DNA of 64,000 nucleotides from positions 20,913,407 through 20,977,406 of the forward strand of contig NW_025336481.1 of NCBI RefSeq assembly GCF_004798865.1, given 5' to 3'. Below are positions 53,101-63,860 of this stretch, in pieces. The notes under the pieces are model-generated. The model did not search any database, had not been told where the DNA came from, and saw nothing but the letters and a program-made list of their open reading frames with translations. The stretch comes from Varanus komodoensis (Eukaryota > Chordata > Lepidosauria > Squamata > Varanidae). Numbering within the stretch: position 1 is the first letter of the stretch; every line of letters starts with the position of its first letter. The translations under genes were made by a program, and so were the position numbers.

Positions 53101-53514
53101 AACACAGGACAATATGAAAAATGACATGGGCAAGACACTCACACTAAAATTCCATGTTCAGGGCAGGGTAATTACATAGTGAAAGGGCCAGGAAACAAAG
53201 GAGCACGTTGCACAAGAGGAACAAGTAGCATGTCAGAAAGAAAGATTCTTGAGAAGGAGGAAGCATCAGTGTGGCCAAGGCAGGTGGAGAGCTTGAGGTG
53301 AGCAGGAGTGCAGGGGAACTAGTTGCTGTTGCTGGCTGTGTATAGTTTCTCAAGCAACCTGAAGCCAACATGAATTGCTTGTAGTATCAGTCAATATGAA
53401 TAATTTCATGAGGCTTATCTGCTGTTCCCAGAAGGCATGAGGGTAAGGAGATTACAGCACCAGTTGCATGTCGGCACACATATAAAAAAGGTGATTGGCA
53501 ATAAGCTAGTCATT
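47190..53514. other. Gene-free DNA right of the CpG block
   Basis: Apart from a CR1 end (49659-49803), a palindromic scrap (48213-48310), an imperfect duplicate of about 21 bp near 51607-51650 (GGCCTGATTAATCTGCTTAT twice) and a CA-rich tract (about 52470-52490), no feature is recognised. The plus strand was read for PDE6H (the next gene in human) without success. Confidence 0.5.
49659..49803 (-). mobile_element. CR1 LINE 3' end
   Basis: It begins TCATAGAATAGTAGAGTTGG, the reverse complement of the CR1 terminus, and continues with AAGGGGCCATGAAGGCCATA, GGGTCCAACCCCCTGCT and TCCAGGACTCC. Confidence 0.85.
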
Positions 53515-53663
53515 CCTTGATGAGGGCTGCCAGGATTTCTCCATGTGGACACGCACATGGTGGGCATGTCATAAGCAGAGCCAGCTGGAGCCAGGGGTCA
53601 GATTAGATGGCCCAGGAGGACCCTTCTGACTCACTCTGTTTCTATGTTTCTATGTTTCCTGGT
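53515..53663 (+). mobile_element. CR1 LINE 3' end
   Basis: It contains CACGCACATGGTGGGCATGT, GCCAGCTGGAGCCAGGGGTC, AGATTAGATGGCCCAGGAGG and ends CTGTTTCTATGTTTCTATGT. It is the same subfamily as 14769-14928. Confidence 0.8.
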
Positions 53664-54670
53664 CACATCCATGTGTTTCTAATACTGAAATGGGGCTGGT
53701 GACGAATAGTGTTGTAGTGGTAAAAATTGAACTGAGCAGGCACTCATCATGATCATCCCATAACCACATCTCCAAGGGGTGTTCAGACTTCAAGTAGCTC
53801 TGAAAATCTGTATCAACAAACCTTGTCTAGGCATTTACCTTTTCACAGGTAGTAGGTCTTTTAGAAAGCTAAGGTGTCTTCATTGTCCATTCAATATCAA
53901 GTCAGTTCAGAGTACTTTGCATTTCAACAATGATAAATATATTGTTGCCGGAGAAACTCCTTCCATCCCAACAGCTGAAGGGGGCAGAAACAGGTGATAG
54001 AAGGTCTTGGACTGATCCCATCTATCCAGGCTAGCTGCTGGACAGCAAGAAAGATCTGTCCCAGTCACATTGCTTGAGCAGCATAATGTCTCTACTAATT
54101 AAGAAAGAAAAGTGTTGGTCTTGCTTTCCTGTGAACTCTGGCTCCATTCCACCAATGGTGAAGAGAGGAGATGGTGATAAATTGATGTTAAAGGTCTAGA
54201 ATAACAGGCATCAACCAAGAAACTGGATCTTTAGCACTAGTAGAGAGGTATGCAGGTTGCTCAAATGTAAATGCTTCCCAAACAACCTTGCATACTACCT
54301 CTGTCCATCACATTTTAAATTGTTATCTTGCTATTTTCTGTTAAAGATCAAGTAAGTTTGAGCCAAGGACAGAACAAGGAGTTAAGAGGAATTATGTGGC
54401 CATGGGCTGTTTGTGCTAATCCAGAAGCCATGGAAAAGACTCACAGTCAGGGCCAGTGGGCAAACCAGGAGTCAGGGTTGAAAAGTCAGAACCAAAGAAT
54501 AAGCAAACTCCTCAAGCCAAGTGGCTGCAAGAGATACACCTTCGAGTCCAATAAACCTAGAACCAGCCCACTTAATTTAAAAGATATTCCCAATCGTTTG
54601 GGCATTGCAGGACTCTGGGTGTTCTAGCACTGTTGGAACCTCACATCTGAAAGCCAGTGTGGCGTAGTAG

Positions 54671-57600
54671 GTTTTGCTCCCAGCCAGAAGGTGCCAGGGA
54701 GTCTTGTCAGTCGCCCCTCGGGCCTGACGGTGCTGTTGTTTAATGCCAGGTCGGCCAATAACAAATCTGCCCTCATCCATGACTTGATTGTGGATGAGGG
54801 GGCTGACCTGGCCTGTATAACGGAGACCTGGGCGGGAGAGGGGGGGGATGTTGCCCTCTCTCAATTGTGCCCGCCCGGGTATATGGTCCAGCACTGTTCA
54901 CGGCCGGAGGGGAGGGGAGGGGGGGTCGCTTTGGTTTACCGGGCCTCCATCACTCTCACGGGACTTCCTGTCCCTTCGAGACCAGGGCTAGAGTGTCTCT
55001 ACTTGGTGTTGGGCGACCGAGACAGATTGGGGATTCTGTTGGTGTACCGTGCACCCTTCTGCCCAACAGTCTCCCTGCCTGAGCTGACGGAAACGGTCTC
55101 GGACCTGGTGTTGAGGACCCCCAGGATGCTGGTCCTGGGGGACTTCAATATCCATGCCGAGGCTAGTTTGACCGGGGCGGCTCAGGACTTCATGGCTTCC
55201 ATGACGGCCATGGGGCTGTCTCAACATGTCACCGGCCCGACCCATGAACGTGGACACACTCTGGACCTGGTTTTCTCGATGGGGCAGGAAGAGGGTGGTC
55301 TGAGGGTGAGGAATTTATGCTTGACTCCCCTGTCATGGTCAGATCACTTCCTAGTGAGGTTTGTGCTCGAGAGCGACATCTCCCTCTGTAAGGGTGCAGA
55401 CCCGATTGTGTGGGTCCGCCCCCGGAGCCGGATGGATCCGGAAGGATTCCTGAAGGCTCTGGGGGAGTTTCCGGCTGACAAGACGGGTGCTCCTGTCGAG
55501 GCTCTGGTTGAACTGTGGAATGGGGAGATGACCAGGGCTGTAGACACGATCGCTCCTAAGCGTCCTCTCCCACCGGGCAGAGCCCGCTCTTCCCCTTGGT
55601 ACACTCCAGAATTGAGGGCAATGAAGCAGGTTGGGAGACGGCTAGAGCGTAGGTGGAGGAAATCACGTGATGAATCTGACCGAACACACTTAAGAGCCCA
55701 CTATCGGGCCTATGCTGTGGCGGTGAGGGCGGCGAAAAAGAGACACTTCTCCGCTTCCATTGCCTCCTCACAATGCCGTCCGGCGGAGCTCTTTCGAGTG
55801 GTGCAAGGCCTGGTTCACCCAGGGCCAAAGGAAGAGCTGATTCCACCCTCAAAGGCCCGCTGTGACGACTTTGCCGAGCATTTTAGGGAGAAAATCGCTC
55901 AGATTCGTCACGAGCTGGATTCCACTATTGATTCAGAGGTTTTAAGGGAGACACCAATGCTGCCGTCTGGTCCAGAATTATTGGATGAATTTCAGTTATT
56001 GCGGCCCGATGATGTGGACAAGGTGCTTGGACGAGTACGTCCTACCACTTGCCTTCTGGACCCTTGCCCGTCTTGGTTAATAAAGGATTCCAAGCACGGG
56101 ATTGGAACCTGGATCTTGGAAGTGGTTAACGCTTCTCTGAGGGAGGGTCGGGTGCCTGCCCCTTTAAAGGAGGCAGTAGTCCGACCGGTCCTGAAGAAGG
56201 CGTCACTGGATCCAGGGATGGCCGCTAACTATAGACCAGTGGCCAACATCCCGTTTCTGGGCAAGGTGTTAGAGCGAGTGGTGGCGGGACAACTCCAAGC
56301 ACTCTTGGATGAAACTGATTATCTGGACCCATTTCAGTCCGGCTTCAGACCCGGGTACGGTACTGAATCTGCCTTGGTCGCCCTGTACGATGACCTGTGC
56401 AGGGAGAAGGACAGGGGGAGTGCGTCCCTGTTGGTTCTCCTGGACCTCTCAGCGGCTTTCGATACCATCGACCATGGTATCCTTCTGGATAGGCTGGCGG
56501 GATTGGGGGTCGGAGGCACCGCTTTGCGGTGGTTCCGCTCCTATCTCAACGACCGACTCCAGAAGGTGGTGTTGGGGGACTATGGCTCTGCGCCATGGCA
56601 GCTTTGCCATGGGGTACCGCAGGGTTCCATTTTGTCCCCTTTACTGTTCAATATCTACATGAAACCGCTGGGAGAGGTCATCAGGAGGTGTGGGCTGCGG
56701 ACCCATCAGTATGCTGATGATACCCAGCTCTACCTCTCGTTTTCCACCAATCCAGGTGAGGCAGTGGCTGTACTGAACCGGTGCCTGGCCGAGGTAATGG
56801 GCTGGATGAGGGCCAATAAACTGAAGCTCAATCCAGACAAGACGGAGGTCCTGTTGGTTGGCGGTTCGGGCTTCGGAGAAGGTGACCTGAACCTTGTCCT
56901 GAATGGGGTTGCACTCCCTCCTAGGGACAAGGTCCGCAGCTTGGGAGTGCTCCTCGACCCGGAGCTTTCACTTGAAGCTCAGGTGACAACAGCGGCGAGG
57001 AGCGCTTTCCTCCAGCTTCGGCTGATTCATCAGCTGCGCCCCTACCTGGAGTACGACTGCCTTGCAACAGTGACTCATGCGCTGGTGACTTCCCGTCTTG
57101 ACTTCTGTAACGCGCTCTACGTGGGGCTACCCTTGAAGACGGTCCGGATACTTCAATTGGTTCAGAATAGAGCTGCCAGGCTGCTGACGGGGACTGGACG
57201 TTATGTTCACATGACGCCAGTTCTCCGTCAGCTTCACTGGCTCCCCATTGAAGTCCGGGCCCAATTCAAGGTGTTGGTAATGACCTATAAAGCCCTAAAC
57301 GGCTTGGGTCCTGGTTACCTGAAGGAGCGCTTACATCCATATTTGCCCAGTCGCCCCCTGAGATCGGCGGGAGAGGCCCTTCTCCGGGAGCCCTCCGTGA
57401 GAGAAATTAGGAGGGTGGTTACTCGGAGAAGGGCTTTCTCAGCGGTGGCGCCTAAGTTATGGAATGCGCTCCCCAGAGAGGTCCGCCTGGCGCCGTCGTT
57501 ATTTGTTTTTCGGCGCCAGGCTAAGACCTTTTTATTTAAGCAACATTTTAAATGCTAAATACAATTGAATTTTATCTGGCCAGGGCGGCTTATTTTATAA

Positions 57601-57722
57601 TGTGAGTTTTAATTAAGATTATTTTATATGGATTTTAACTTGTTTTATCTATGTTGTAAGCCGCCCCGAGGCTTCGGCGAATGGGGCGGCATAAAAATGT
57701 TTTAATAAATAAAATAAATAAA
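54671..57722 (+). mobile_element. L2-like LINE with an intact ORF2, inserted in a SINE
   Basis: It is 3.05 kb long. It is bounded by the 6-bp target duplication TAGTAG (54665-54670 and 57723-57728). It consists of the second frame of a LINE, a 3' UTR containing GTAAGCCGCCCCGAGGCTTC, and an AATAAAATAAATAAATA tail. The 5' part (5' UTR, any ORF1 and the start codon of ORF2) is missing, so it is a 5'-truncated insertion that stopped just before ORF2. Older relatives in the window are 14930-15298, 36240-36735, 43030-43432 and 63232-63530. Confidence 0.88.
54691..57558 (+). CDS. LINE ORF2: AP-like endonuclease and reverse transcriptase, open over 955 codons
   Basis: No stop or frameshift occurs from 54691 to TAA at 57556-57558. 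Residues about 12-225 are an apurinic-type endonuclease: FNARS (N18), ACITETW (E45), VLGDFNIH (about D151, N153) and SWSDHF (about D218, H219). Residues about 490-750 are a reverse transcriptase: AANYRPVANIPFLGKVLERV, then LVLLDLSAAFDTIDHG with D585, GVPQGSILSPLLFN (641-654) and YADD (674-677). A C-terminal region, LLTGTGRYVHMTPVLRQLHW, then FKVLVMTYKALNGLGPGYLK, typical of L2/CR1-group LINEs, follows. The frame opens with GTG and has no ATG near its start, since the 5' end was lost on insertion. The product would nick DNA and copy its own RNA; this copy probably makes none. L2 clade is my best placement; a Rex1- or CR1-side family is possible. Confidence 0.9.
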   Translation: MPGSLVSRPSGLTVLLFNARSANNKSALIHDLIVDEGADLACITETWAGEGGDVALSQLCPPGYMVQHCSRPEGRGGGVALVYRASITLTGLPVPSRPGLECLYLVLGDRDRLGILLVYRAPFCPTVSLPELTETVSDLVLRTPRMLVLGDFNIHAEASLTGAAQDFMASMTAMGLSQHVTGPTHERGHTLDLVFSMGQEEGGLRVRNLCLTPLSWSDHFLVRFVLESDISLCKGADPIVWVRPRSRMDPEGFLKALGEFPADKTGAPVEALVELWNGEMTRAVDTIAPKRPLPPGRARSSPWYTPELRAMKQVGRRLERRWRKSRDESDRTHLRAHYRAYAVAVRAAKKRHFSASIASSQCRPAELFRVVQGLVHPGPKEELIPPSKARCDDFAEHFREKIAQIRHELDSTIDSEVLRETPMLPSGPELLDEFQLLRPDDVDKVLGRVRPTTCLLDPCPSWLIKDSKHGIGTWILEVVNASLREGRVPAPLKEAVVRPVLKKASLDPGMAANYRPVANIPFLGKVLERVVAGQLQALLDETDYLDPFQSGFRPGYGTESALVALYDDLCREKDRGSASLLVLLDLSAAFDTIDHGILLDRLAGLGVGGTALRWFRSYLNDRLQKVVLGDYGSAPWQLCHGVPQGSILSPLLFNIYMKPLGEVIRRCGLRTHQYADDTQLYLSFSTNPGEAVAVLNRCLAEVMGWMRANKLKLNPDKTEVLLVGGSGFGEGDLNLVLNGVALPPRDKVRSLGVLLDPELSLEAQVTTAARSAFLQLRLIHQLRPYLEYDCLATVTHALVTSRLDFCNALYVGLPLKTVRILQLVQNRAARLLTGTGRYVHMTPVLRQLHWLPIEVRAQFKVLVMTYKALNGLGPGYLKERLHPYLPSRPLRSAGEALLREPSVREIRRVVTRRRAFSAVAPKLWNALPREVRLAPSLFVFRRQAKTFLFKQHFKC

Positions 57723-57762
57723 TAGTAGCCAGAGTGTTGGACTAGGACACAGGGGAGCCAAT

Positions 57763-57990
57763 TGAACATCAGGGAAAAAAAAAATCTGACATCATCAGGA
57801 ACTAATTCCCGAGTAATATGGCAATGGGACCAATTACGTAGAGATGTCATGGGCTTTCCCACAGTGGAGGTATTCAAGAAGCAACTGGACAGCCATATGT
57901 CAGGGTTGCTTTACCCAGAAGTCCTGCACTGAGCAAGGGGTTGGACCCAATTATCTGTTGGCCCCTTCAAACTCTACTATTTTGTGATTT
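57763..57990 (+). mobile_element. CR1 LINE 3' fragment inside the SINE
   Basis: TGGGCTTTCCCACAGTGGAG, GTATTCAAGAAGCAACTGGA, CAGCCATATGTCAGGGTTGC and GGGGTTGGACCC lead to CAAACTCTACTATTTTGTGA, a CR1 terminus. SINE sequence flanks it on both sides, and no clear target duplication is seen, as is usual for CR1. Confidence 0.8.
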
Positions 57991-58144
57991 CCCACTCAGC
58001 CATGATGCTCTCTATGTGACAGAGCCAGCCACTGGCTCCTAGCCTAAGCTACCTTGCATGGCTGTTATGAGGATAAAATGGAGAAGAGGAGTATATAAGC
58101 TGCCTTGGGTTCCTTGAAGGAAAAAAGGCAGGACAGAAATATTA

Positions 58145-58167
58145 AACCAACCAACCAACCAACCAGT
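58145..58167 (+). repeat. (AACC)n microsatellite at the SINE tail
   Basis: Five AACC units directly follow the SINE's 3' end (ATTAAACCAACC...), probably grown from its tail. Confidence 0.9.
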
Positions 58168-61100
58168 GTTGGCTTCAGGCTTTTGAGGGCTTTGTGGGAT
58201 GAGACCCTCAAGGGGACTCATCCATGCTCATCATCACCAGTTGCTCATCCTCTTTCTCAGGATGGCTTCCACTTGCTTCCTTGGAGAGGCAGAGAGCCAG
58301 TGAGCAGACAGTTGCGGCTTCTGTTCCTCCTCCTCACTTCCACCATTGTCCAGGCCAGAGCAAGAAGCAGATGGACAAGCAGGTTGTAATGATGAGGAGG
58401 AAGCCCCTGCTGGAGTGTGAACCCCTGTCAGATGCCCACCATTTATGCTGGCACTGCATAGGGGAGGAGGAGGGGGAGAGAGAGACAGAGAATGAGAATC
58501 ATGTTTTTACCACAGCTGGAATACAAATTTCAGAGCAGGATCACCAAAAAAAAATCTACTTAGTAGCAGAAGCCAAACAGAACTCTAAAGCAAAGCTGAG
58601 ATCAGCATTTTTAAAAACATGTTCACTCCTCCTCTGAGACTTGACACACTGTCATTGGTGCCATTAAACAGTGATGTCATCTAGTGGATTAAAACACCTA
58701 GGAGTATTTCTGGAGGATGAGTTGCCTTTCCAATAGATTTTTCTAATCAAGCAGGTGGAAAATAACTTCATGATTCCCAAGGCAAGCTTCCAATTCTGTA
58801 AGTTTGGTGGACTTTGTTGTTCTTTTTAAGATATCTGTATCTTCGAGTCAGTGAAACAGGGAGGGAAAATGGGAAAGAAAAGATCTGGTGGCTTGTACTT
58901 TGAAATTAGACAGTTCAAGTTATCTACTAAAACTCCAGAAGACTTATTTAAATTTTCTTTTTCTCTGTTAGTTTTAGCTAGAAAAATTCAGAAGGCCCTA
59001 ACACTAACTGTGGCTGTTTGTTGTGTTTACACTATGTGGTGCTTAGGGGTTTTGGATTTTTTTTAGAGGTGTAATACAGTCATTTAGCCAAGTCTTGTTC
59101 ATTTTCTCCTGCCAGTCACCTCTTGACTGAAGTTCTTTTCTGACTAGTAATTTGACCTACCAGTTGACAATTACAGAGTTCATATGACTAGGAAATATTG
59201 TTTACAGAGTTCTTTGAAATGATTGGGACGTCACTAGACAGCTGATTTATCAGCAGTATACAGAAGCCCTATCAGTTCTTAAACAATAGTTTCAATAGAC
59301 AATTTAAAAAGTTCATGCCTTGGGTTTGTATCAGAAAGATGCAAAAGTGACTAAAACTACAGTACTACTGCAGTCAAAGCAATGGGAGTTTTGTCATTGA
59401 CATCAACTGAAGCAAGATTTTCCAGTTTTACTACCTAACAAACCATAAGGAGCTTTAACCACTGACTACTCAAACATTGCTTACTTGGCAGCCTATTTTT
59501 TCCTGCCTGTACATTGCCGTTGATGGCTAGTATGGTCTGTTGAGCAATTCCCATGATGAAACAATACGAGGGTTGCTTTTAGCCTTGTTTAGATGTACTT
59601 CAAAGCATTTCACTTTTGACATGAGAAGGCAAAATGATGGAGCTGGCCATCATTAAATGTTGACACTGGAAATACTAATTATGGGCAATTCCACACACTG
59701 GAATGGTGGGCTTCTCTGAACCCCTGGAATTACATTGGAATCTGGATTTGGAGCATTCTAGGTAAGAAACAGATGAAGGAAAACCATGGCAGTACAATAT
59801 TTTTAGGTTCTGTGGCATCACACTGGCACATTGAGAAGAATCTTATTTGCTTCTTTTGAAGACTGGATTTGCATTTTTAAAAGACTAGAGCACACACAAT
59901 GGGCCAATGCCTGGTGATTTTTGGATCACTGTTAAAATTGCTCCACTGTTGACTAATACATGGTCTTTAAAAACTATCAGTGCTACCCATGACTTTTGTG
60001 CCTGGCCCTACTGTAATAAATATTAGCCTGAACATCCATTTTGTCTTGCCTGAATGATCAGAGATTAGACTTGTGAACAAAATGGATTAGAAAGAAGCTA
60101 TTTGCCATCAGCACACAAGCCTCCTTGGTTGCAAGACAAATACAAGGGAAGGAGGACAGAGAAGATTAACTTGGAAGTCACCCGGAGGTGGGTTACCATC
60201 TGACAGCAGCATGCTAAGAACATTATTGTGGACAGATTACATTAGGTAAAATTATCCACCAACGTAAGCAAAGTCATTACACAATGGATCAACTCCTACA
60301 CTAAATAAGGATCTGTCAGAGCCTATTAAGAAATACAGAACTTGAGGCTGGAGGAGGGAGTGAAGGTAGGAAGGAGGAGGATATTCAGTTGCCCAGCCGT
60401 TTTCCAGTTCTATATATCCACTAATTCTTGCACTGGTTCATACATTCCAAGGCTCTCCCTGTCTGCCCACCCCCACCCGACTATTTTAGTAGTGGAATGA
60501 ATTGCTGTTACACATTCTCTGAAAGAGGTAAGTTTCTAAGGATTCCAAAAAGAGTTTGGAAGTAATATGTGGGGTAGGTAGTCAAAACTGAACTAGGAGT
60601 TGCATTTATACAATAGATAGAAGTCAGAGAATGGTCAAACTGAACAGATCAGTTTTCTTAATAAACTTTAGCATAGTATTTTCCTATATGGTAAATTCTA
60701 CATAGAAAATCATTCTATGGTTCAGAATAGTTAGCAAAAGGCACTGTTGAAGAATTGATTGGCGCCTCTCTGATTTTGATGGGAAATTATTCCTACTATC
60801 CTGAGAATAGTTTAAGACTTTTAAAAGGGAAAAGGAAGACCGCTCTGCACTGGTTTGGAAAAGCCTGAAAAAGCAGTGAACCTTTAGGTGTATTCCAGAT
60901 AGACAAGAAAGATATGTAGATAGGATGGTGGTAGGACAAAAACAATGATAATTCCTGACCTTGACTAGATCCCTCCATTCTGTTCCGTTCGGGTTCCATT
61001 CCTCCCTTTCTTTTAACACTGCGTCAGTGTTAAATAGCCTTGCTTGGTTCACAAATGGTTCACACTGTCAGCTACGTAGCTATGCTCTAATGTGATAACA

Positions 61101-63231
61101 ATGTGTTGCAAACCCCAGAAATGGCAGTCCCTGGCTGTCCTCCCTGCTTCTTTTCTGACTATAGAGAAACAATACATGAAAAGCCAAGTCAGTGCAGAGA
61201 AATCAGGGACAAAACCACTTGCAAATAGCATTGTGTTCCAGTCTGTTCAGTGTATACTAGCTTTGTGATTAATATACTTTACATTATAAGGCAAACCAGA
61301 GTCTTGTTGCATGCCTTGCTGCCTTTTGTGGGCTCAAGCCCTGTCAGTGAAAAATTCCTATTTCTATTGAAGCCCCACTTTCAATGAAATCCAGTCAAAG
61401 CTTCTCAGAAGTATGCTATCTCTTTTTAACTATGTCGGTTCTTGGACTCTAGTATTCCAGTCACACATTTTTCTCACTGGAATGGCTTTCCTGTGGTCTG
61501 TTATGAGTTTTCTCTTGCCTTGTTTTGTTTAAACCATGGATGTAGTTGAGCATATGTACTCTGGGCATGCGTGATCAATATAAGAAATGAACATCCATAG
61601 AATAAAATTGATCAGAGTTTCACCCTTGCACCTCCCCCCCCTCGTTCTTTGCTGCTACATTAAATAACCCATCTGCACACAGGGAGAAAGCTAAGAGGTC
61701 TGTACTAATGCAAACTGGCACCATTCCACTGACTCCAGGAAAGAATTTGACCCTAGGATGGGATTCAGGAAATGAAAGGTTAAATTTAATTCTCCACTCT
61801 GCCACAAATTTCCATGATCAGATTGTTTAGTCTTTCCTCTTCAACTTCCTATCTGCAAAATAGAAATAACAAATCTTCCCTAACCCAACCATATCTGTTT
61901 GAAAACATACAGAATGCCTAAGCAGAAAATGCAGGGACTGGCTTTCTGTTCATAATTGACTAAGAAATCCTATACATCTTTACTTGGATAAAAAGCAGTG
62001 AATTCAGTGAGGCTTCCAAAATAGTTTTGCATGAGTTGGCAGCCTAAAACTGCTAACCATTGCACACGCACACAAGTCTCACTAAGGTTCAAATTGACTC
62101 ACTTCTGAGTGAACACCCTTATAACTAGACAGCAAGTCAATGCAACTTCCGCAGTTACATAATAACTGCAAAAATGGCTCAAGGAGCTTTACAGATGTAG
62201 AAGACATGAGCCCAAATTGTTTTACATGTTATTGCTTTTGTCTTAAGTAGTTATCTTTGACCTAACCATGAGTAACTGCAAATCTTCCAGTGCTCGTTCC
62301 TTTACTATTCCAACATTAAGTGGTCATAGAAAGAAATGGATAGTGTGTTCCTAAGTTATTAAAAATTGCTCTTCTTGAGCAATGCATTGTTGCTGAAGTA
62401 TTTTTGGATCTTAAACAAGGTGTGCAATTAGTAAAAAGTGAAAAAATATGTTAATAGTCAAGAAATTATCTTTCATTCTTCAAGAGCTTTCCTCTCCATG
62501 GAACTTCCCAAGTTTGGTTGAAGAAAAGACTTATTTACCATTTTGGAAAAGTTTTACAGGACCAGCATCCCCTCTTGTGTTGTGTCTAGCAGTTATTTCC
62601 TTTTGTCAAAATTCTCACAGTAACATGATAGATGTGTGCATGTTTTGTAGGTTAGAGACATACGAGCGGGGGGGGGGGAGAGAACACGCACGTGAGTGTA
62701 TGTGTGTGTGTGTGAGGGAGAGGGAGGGGCACCAGGAGATTTACTTTCGTAAAGAGATTAAGCATCAGTTCTGAGAATTAGGATCTAATTTTGTCCTTTC
62801 TCACCAGGAGCCCTATGAGGACCAGTCAAAGGAAACATCTAGAATAAGAGTTACATAATGCCAAGCAGGAGCAGAATTTAGAAATATGTGACAATGAGAA
62901 ACAAAGGTTTTTCCTGTGGTATTTGAATATCAAGGCTATTTTGTACAGGAAGTCGCAAAATGCAATGGCTGGGGGCTATTAAGAATACTTAAAGAGTTGT
63001 TAAAGAAAATTAGAAAGTTGTTGGGGGGCAATGACTAGTTGTAAAGGAAGACAAGAGCTCTTCCTCCTTTAGTCAATAGGAAGGAGGAGGAATTTTAGGA
63101 GGTACCAATGTGACAAGTTGCCTCTGCCAAAATACTTTCTTCTCTCTGGCTATTAAGGTACAGAAATGCTCTTCGTCTTTTTCATCTGGTCCTGATAGTT
63201 CTGAAACAATGAATATATAGGGGTGTGTTTT
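58168..63231. other. Gene-free DNA
   Basis: No gene, RNA or well-defined element is recognised. The segment 61960-62120 has words (AATCCTATACATC, TCACTTCTGAGTGAACAC) of a short dispersed sequence also seen near 20536, 47986 and 49336. A G run lies near 62669-62680 and a (GT)n tract near 62698-62715. Confidence 0.45.
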
Positions 63232-63530
63232 TTTAATAATTTCTAGACCGTCCCATTACTGAAGTCTCGGGGTGGTTTAACAAAATGTAAAAATTTAAAA
63301 CACAGCATCCTAAAATTCAACTAATAATAAAACCCCAATTAAAACAGTCAGATCTTAAGACTGGGAAATTAAAAGGGATTTGGCCTGGCACCGAAAAGAA
63401 TAAAGTGACAGTGCCAGGTGAACCACTCTGGAGAGCGAATTCCACAATTGTGGCACCACCGCAAAGAAGGCCCTTCTCTGGGTAGTCACCCTCCTAATCT
63501 CCTTCAGGGAGGACACCCAGAGAAGGGTGA
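63232..63530 (-). mobile_element. L2-like LINE 3' end, older copy
   Basis: The minus strand reads LREIRRVTTQRRAFFAVVPQ, LWNSLSRVVHLALSLYSFRC and QAKSLLI, a diverged match to the C-terminus of the LINE at 54671-57722. A tail with CCACCCCGAGACTTCAG follows toward 63232. Confidence 0.8.
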
Positions 63531-63589
63531 ATGAATTGTGGTGTGTGCCAGCAGCCATTGTGAATATATAAGCCATGGCTGGTGGGTAT

Positions 63590-63860
63590 CGTGCCACTGC
63601 ATCATCTAAACTCCACAACTGTGGATTGTTGGTATGGTTAGCAAACCAACCACAACCTTAAAACAGTCCATGGGCCGTAGGCAGTTGGACAACCACCTCA
63701 ATAGCCCATCCTCACCAGGTTTAGACAACAAGATAAGTCACAGCATCTTCCTGTCCTGGCCTGAATATTCAAAATAGCCACCAGTGTGTGCATCAACCCA
63801 CTGTTGATGCATTAATAAGCAACGGTGAGCTGTGGAAACCATGTAAACTGGCCTTATAGC
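63590..63860. mobile_element. MITE-like fragment
   Basis: ACAACTGTGGATTGTTGGTA, GGTTAGCAAACCAACCACAA and CAGGTTTAGACAACAAGATA resemble the element at 3540-3860 and the piece near 42717. Boundaries are unclear. Confidence 0.4.

Larger units (their letters stand above)
54650..58150 (+). repeat. tRNA-derived SINE split by two LINE insertions
   Basis: Three pieces collinear with one SINE are seen. They are 54650-54670 (AAGCCAGTGTGGCGTAGTAG), 57723-57762 (TAGTAGCCAGAGTGTTGGAC, TAGGACACAGGGGAGCC) and 57990-58150 (CCCACTCAGCCATGATGC, AGCCTAAGCTACCTTGCATG, GAGGATAAAATGGAGAAGAG, then a GGCAGGACAGAAATATTAAA tail). An L2-like LINE separates pieces 1 and 2; a CR1 piece separates 2 and 3. Removing the LINE and one TAGTAG restores the expected SINE spacing. 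Confidence 0.8.

Noticed and set aside
58851-59066. FEIRQFKLSTKTPEDLF frame as a PDE6H exon (contains RQFK)
   Set aside because: Only four residues match and the neighbouring conserved PPKKG and GFGDDIPG words are absent.
62448-62774. 108-codon plus-strand frame near the right end
   Set aside because: Its C-terminal part is translated from GT and G-run microsatellite sequence and the rest shows no familiar features.
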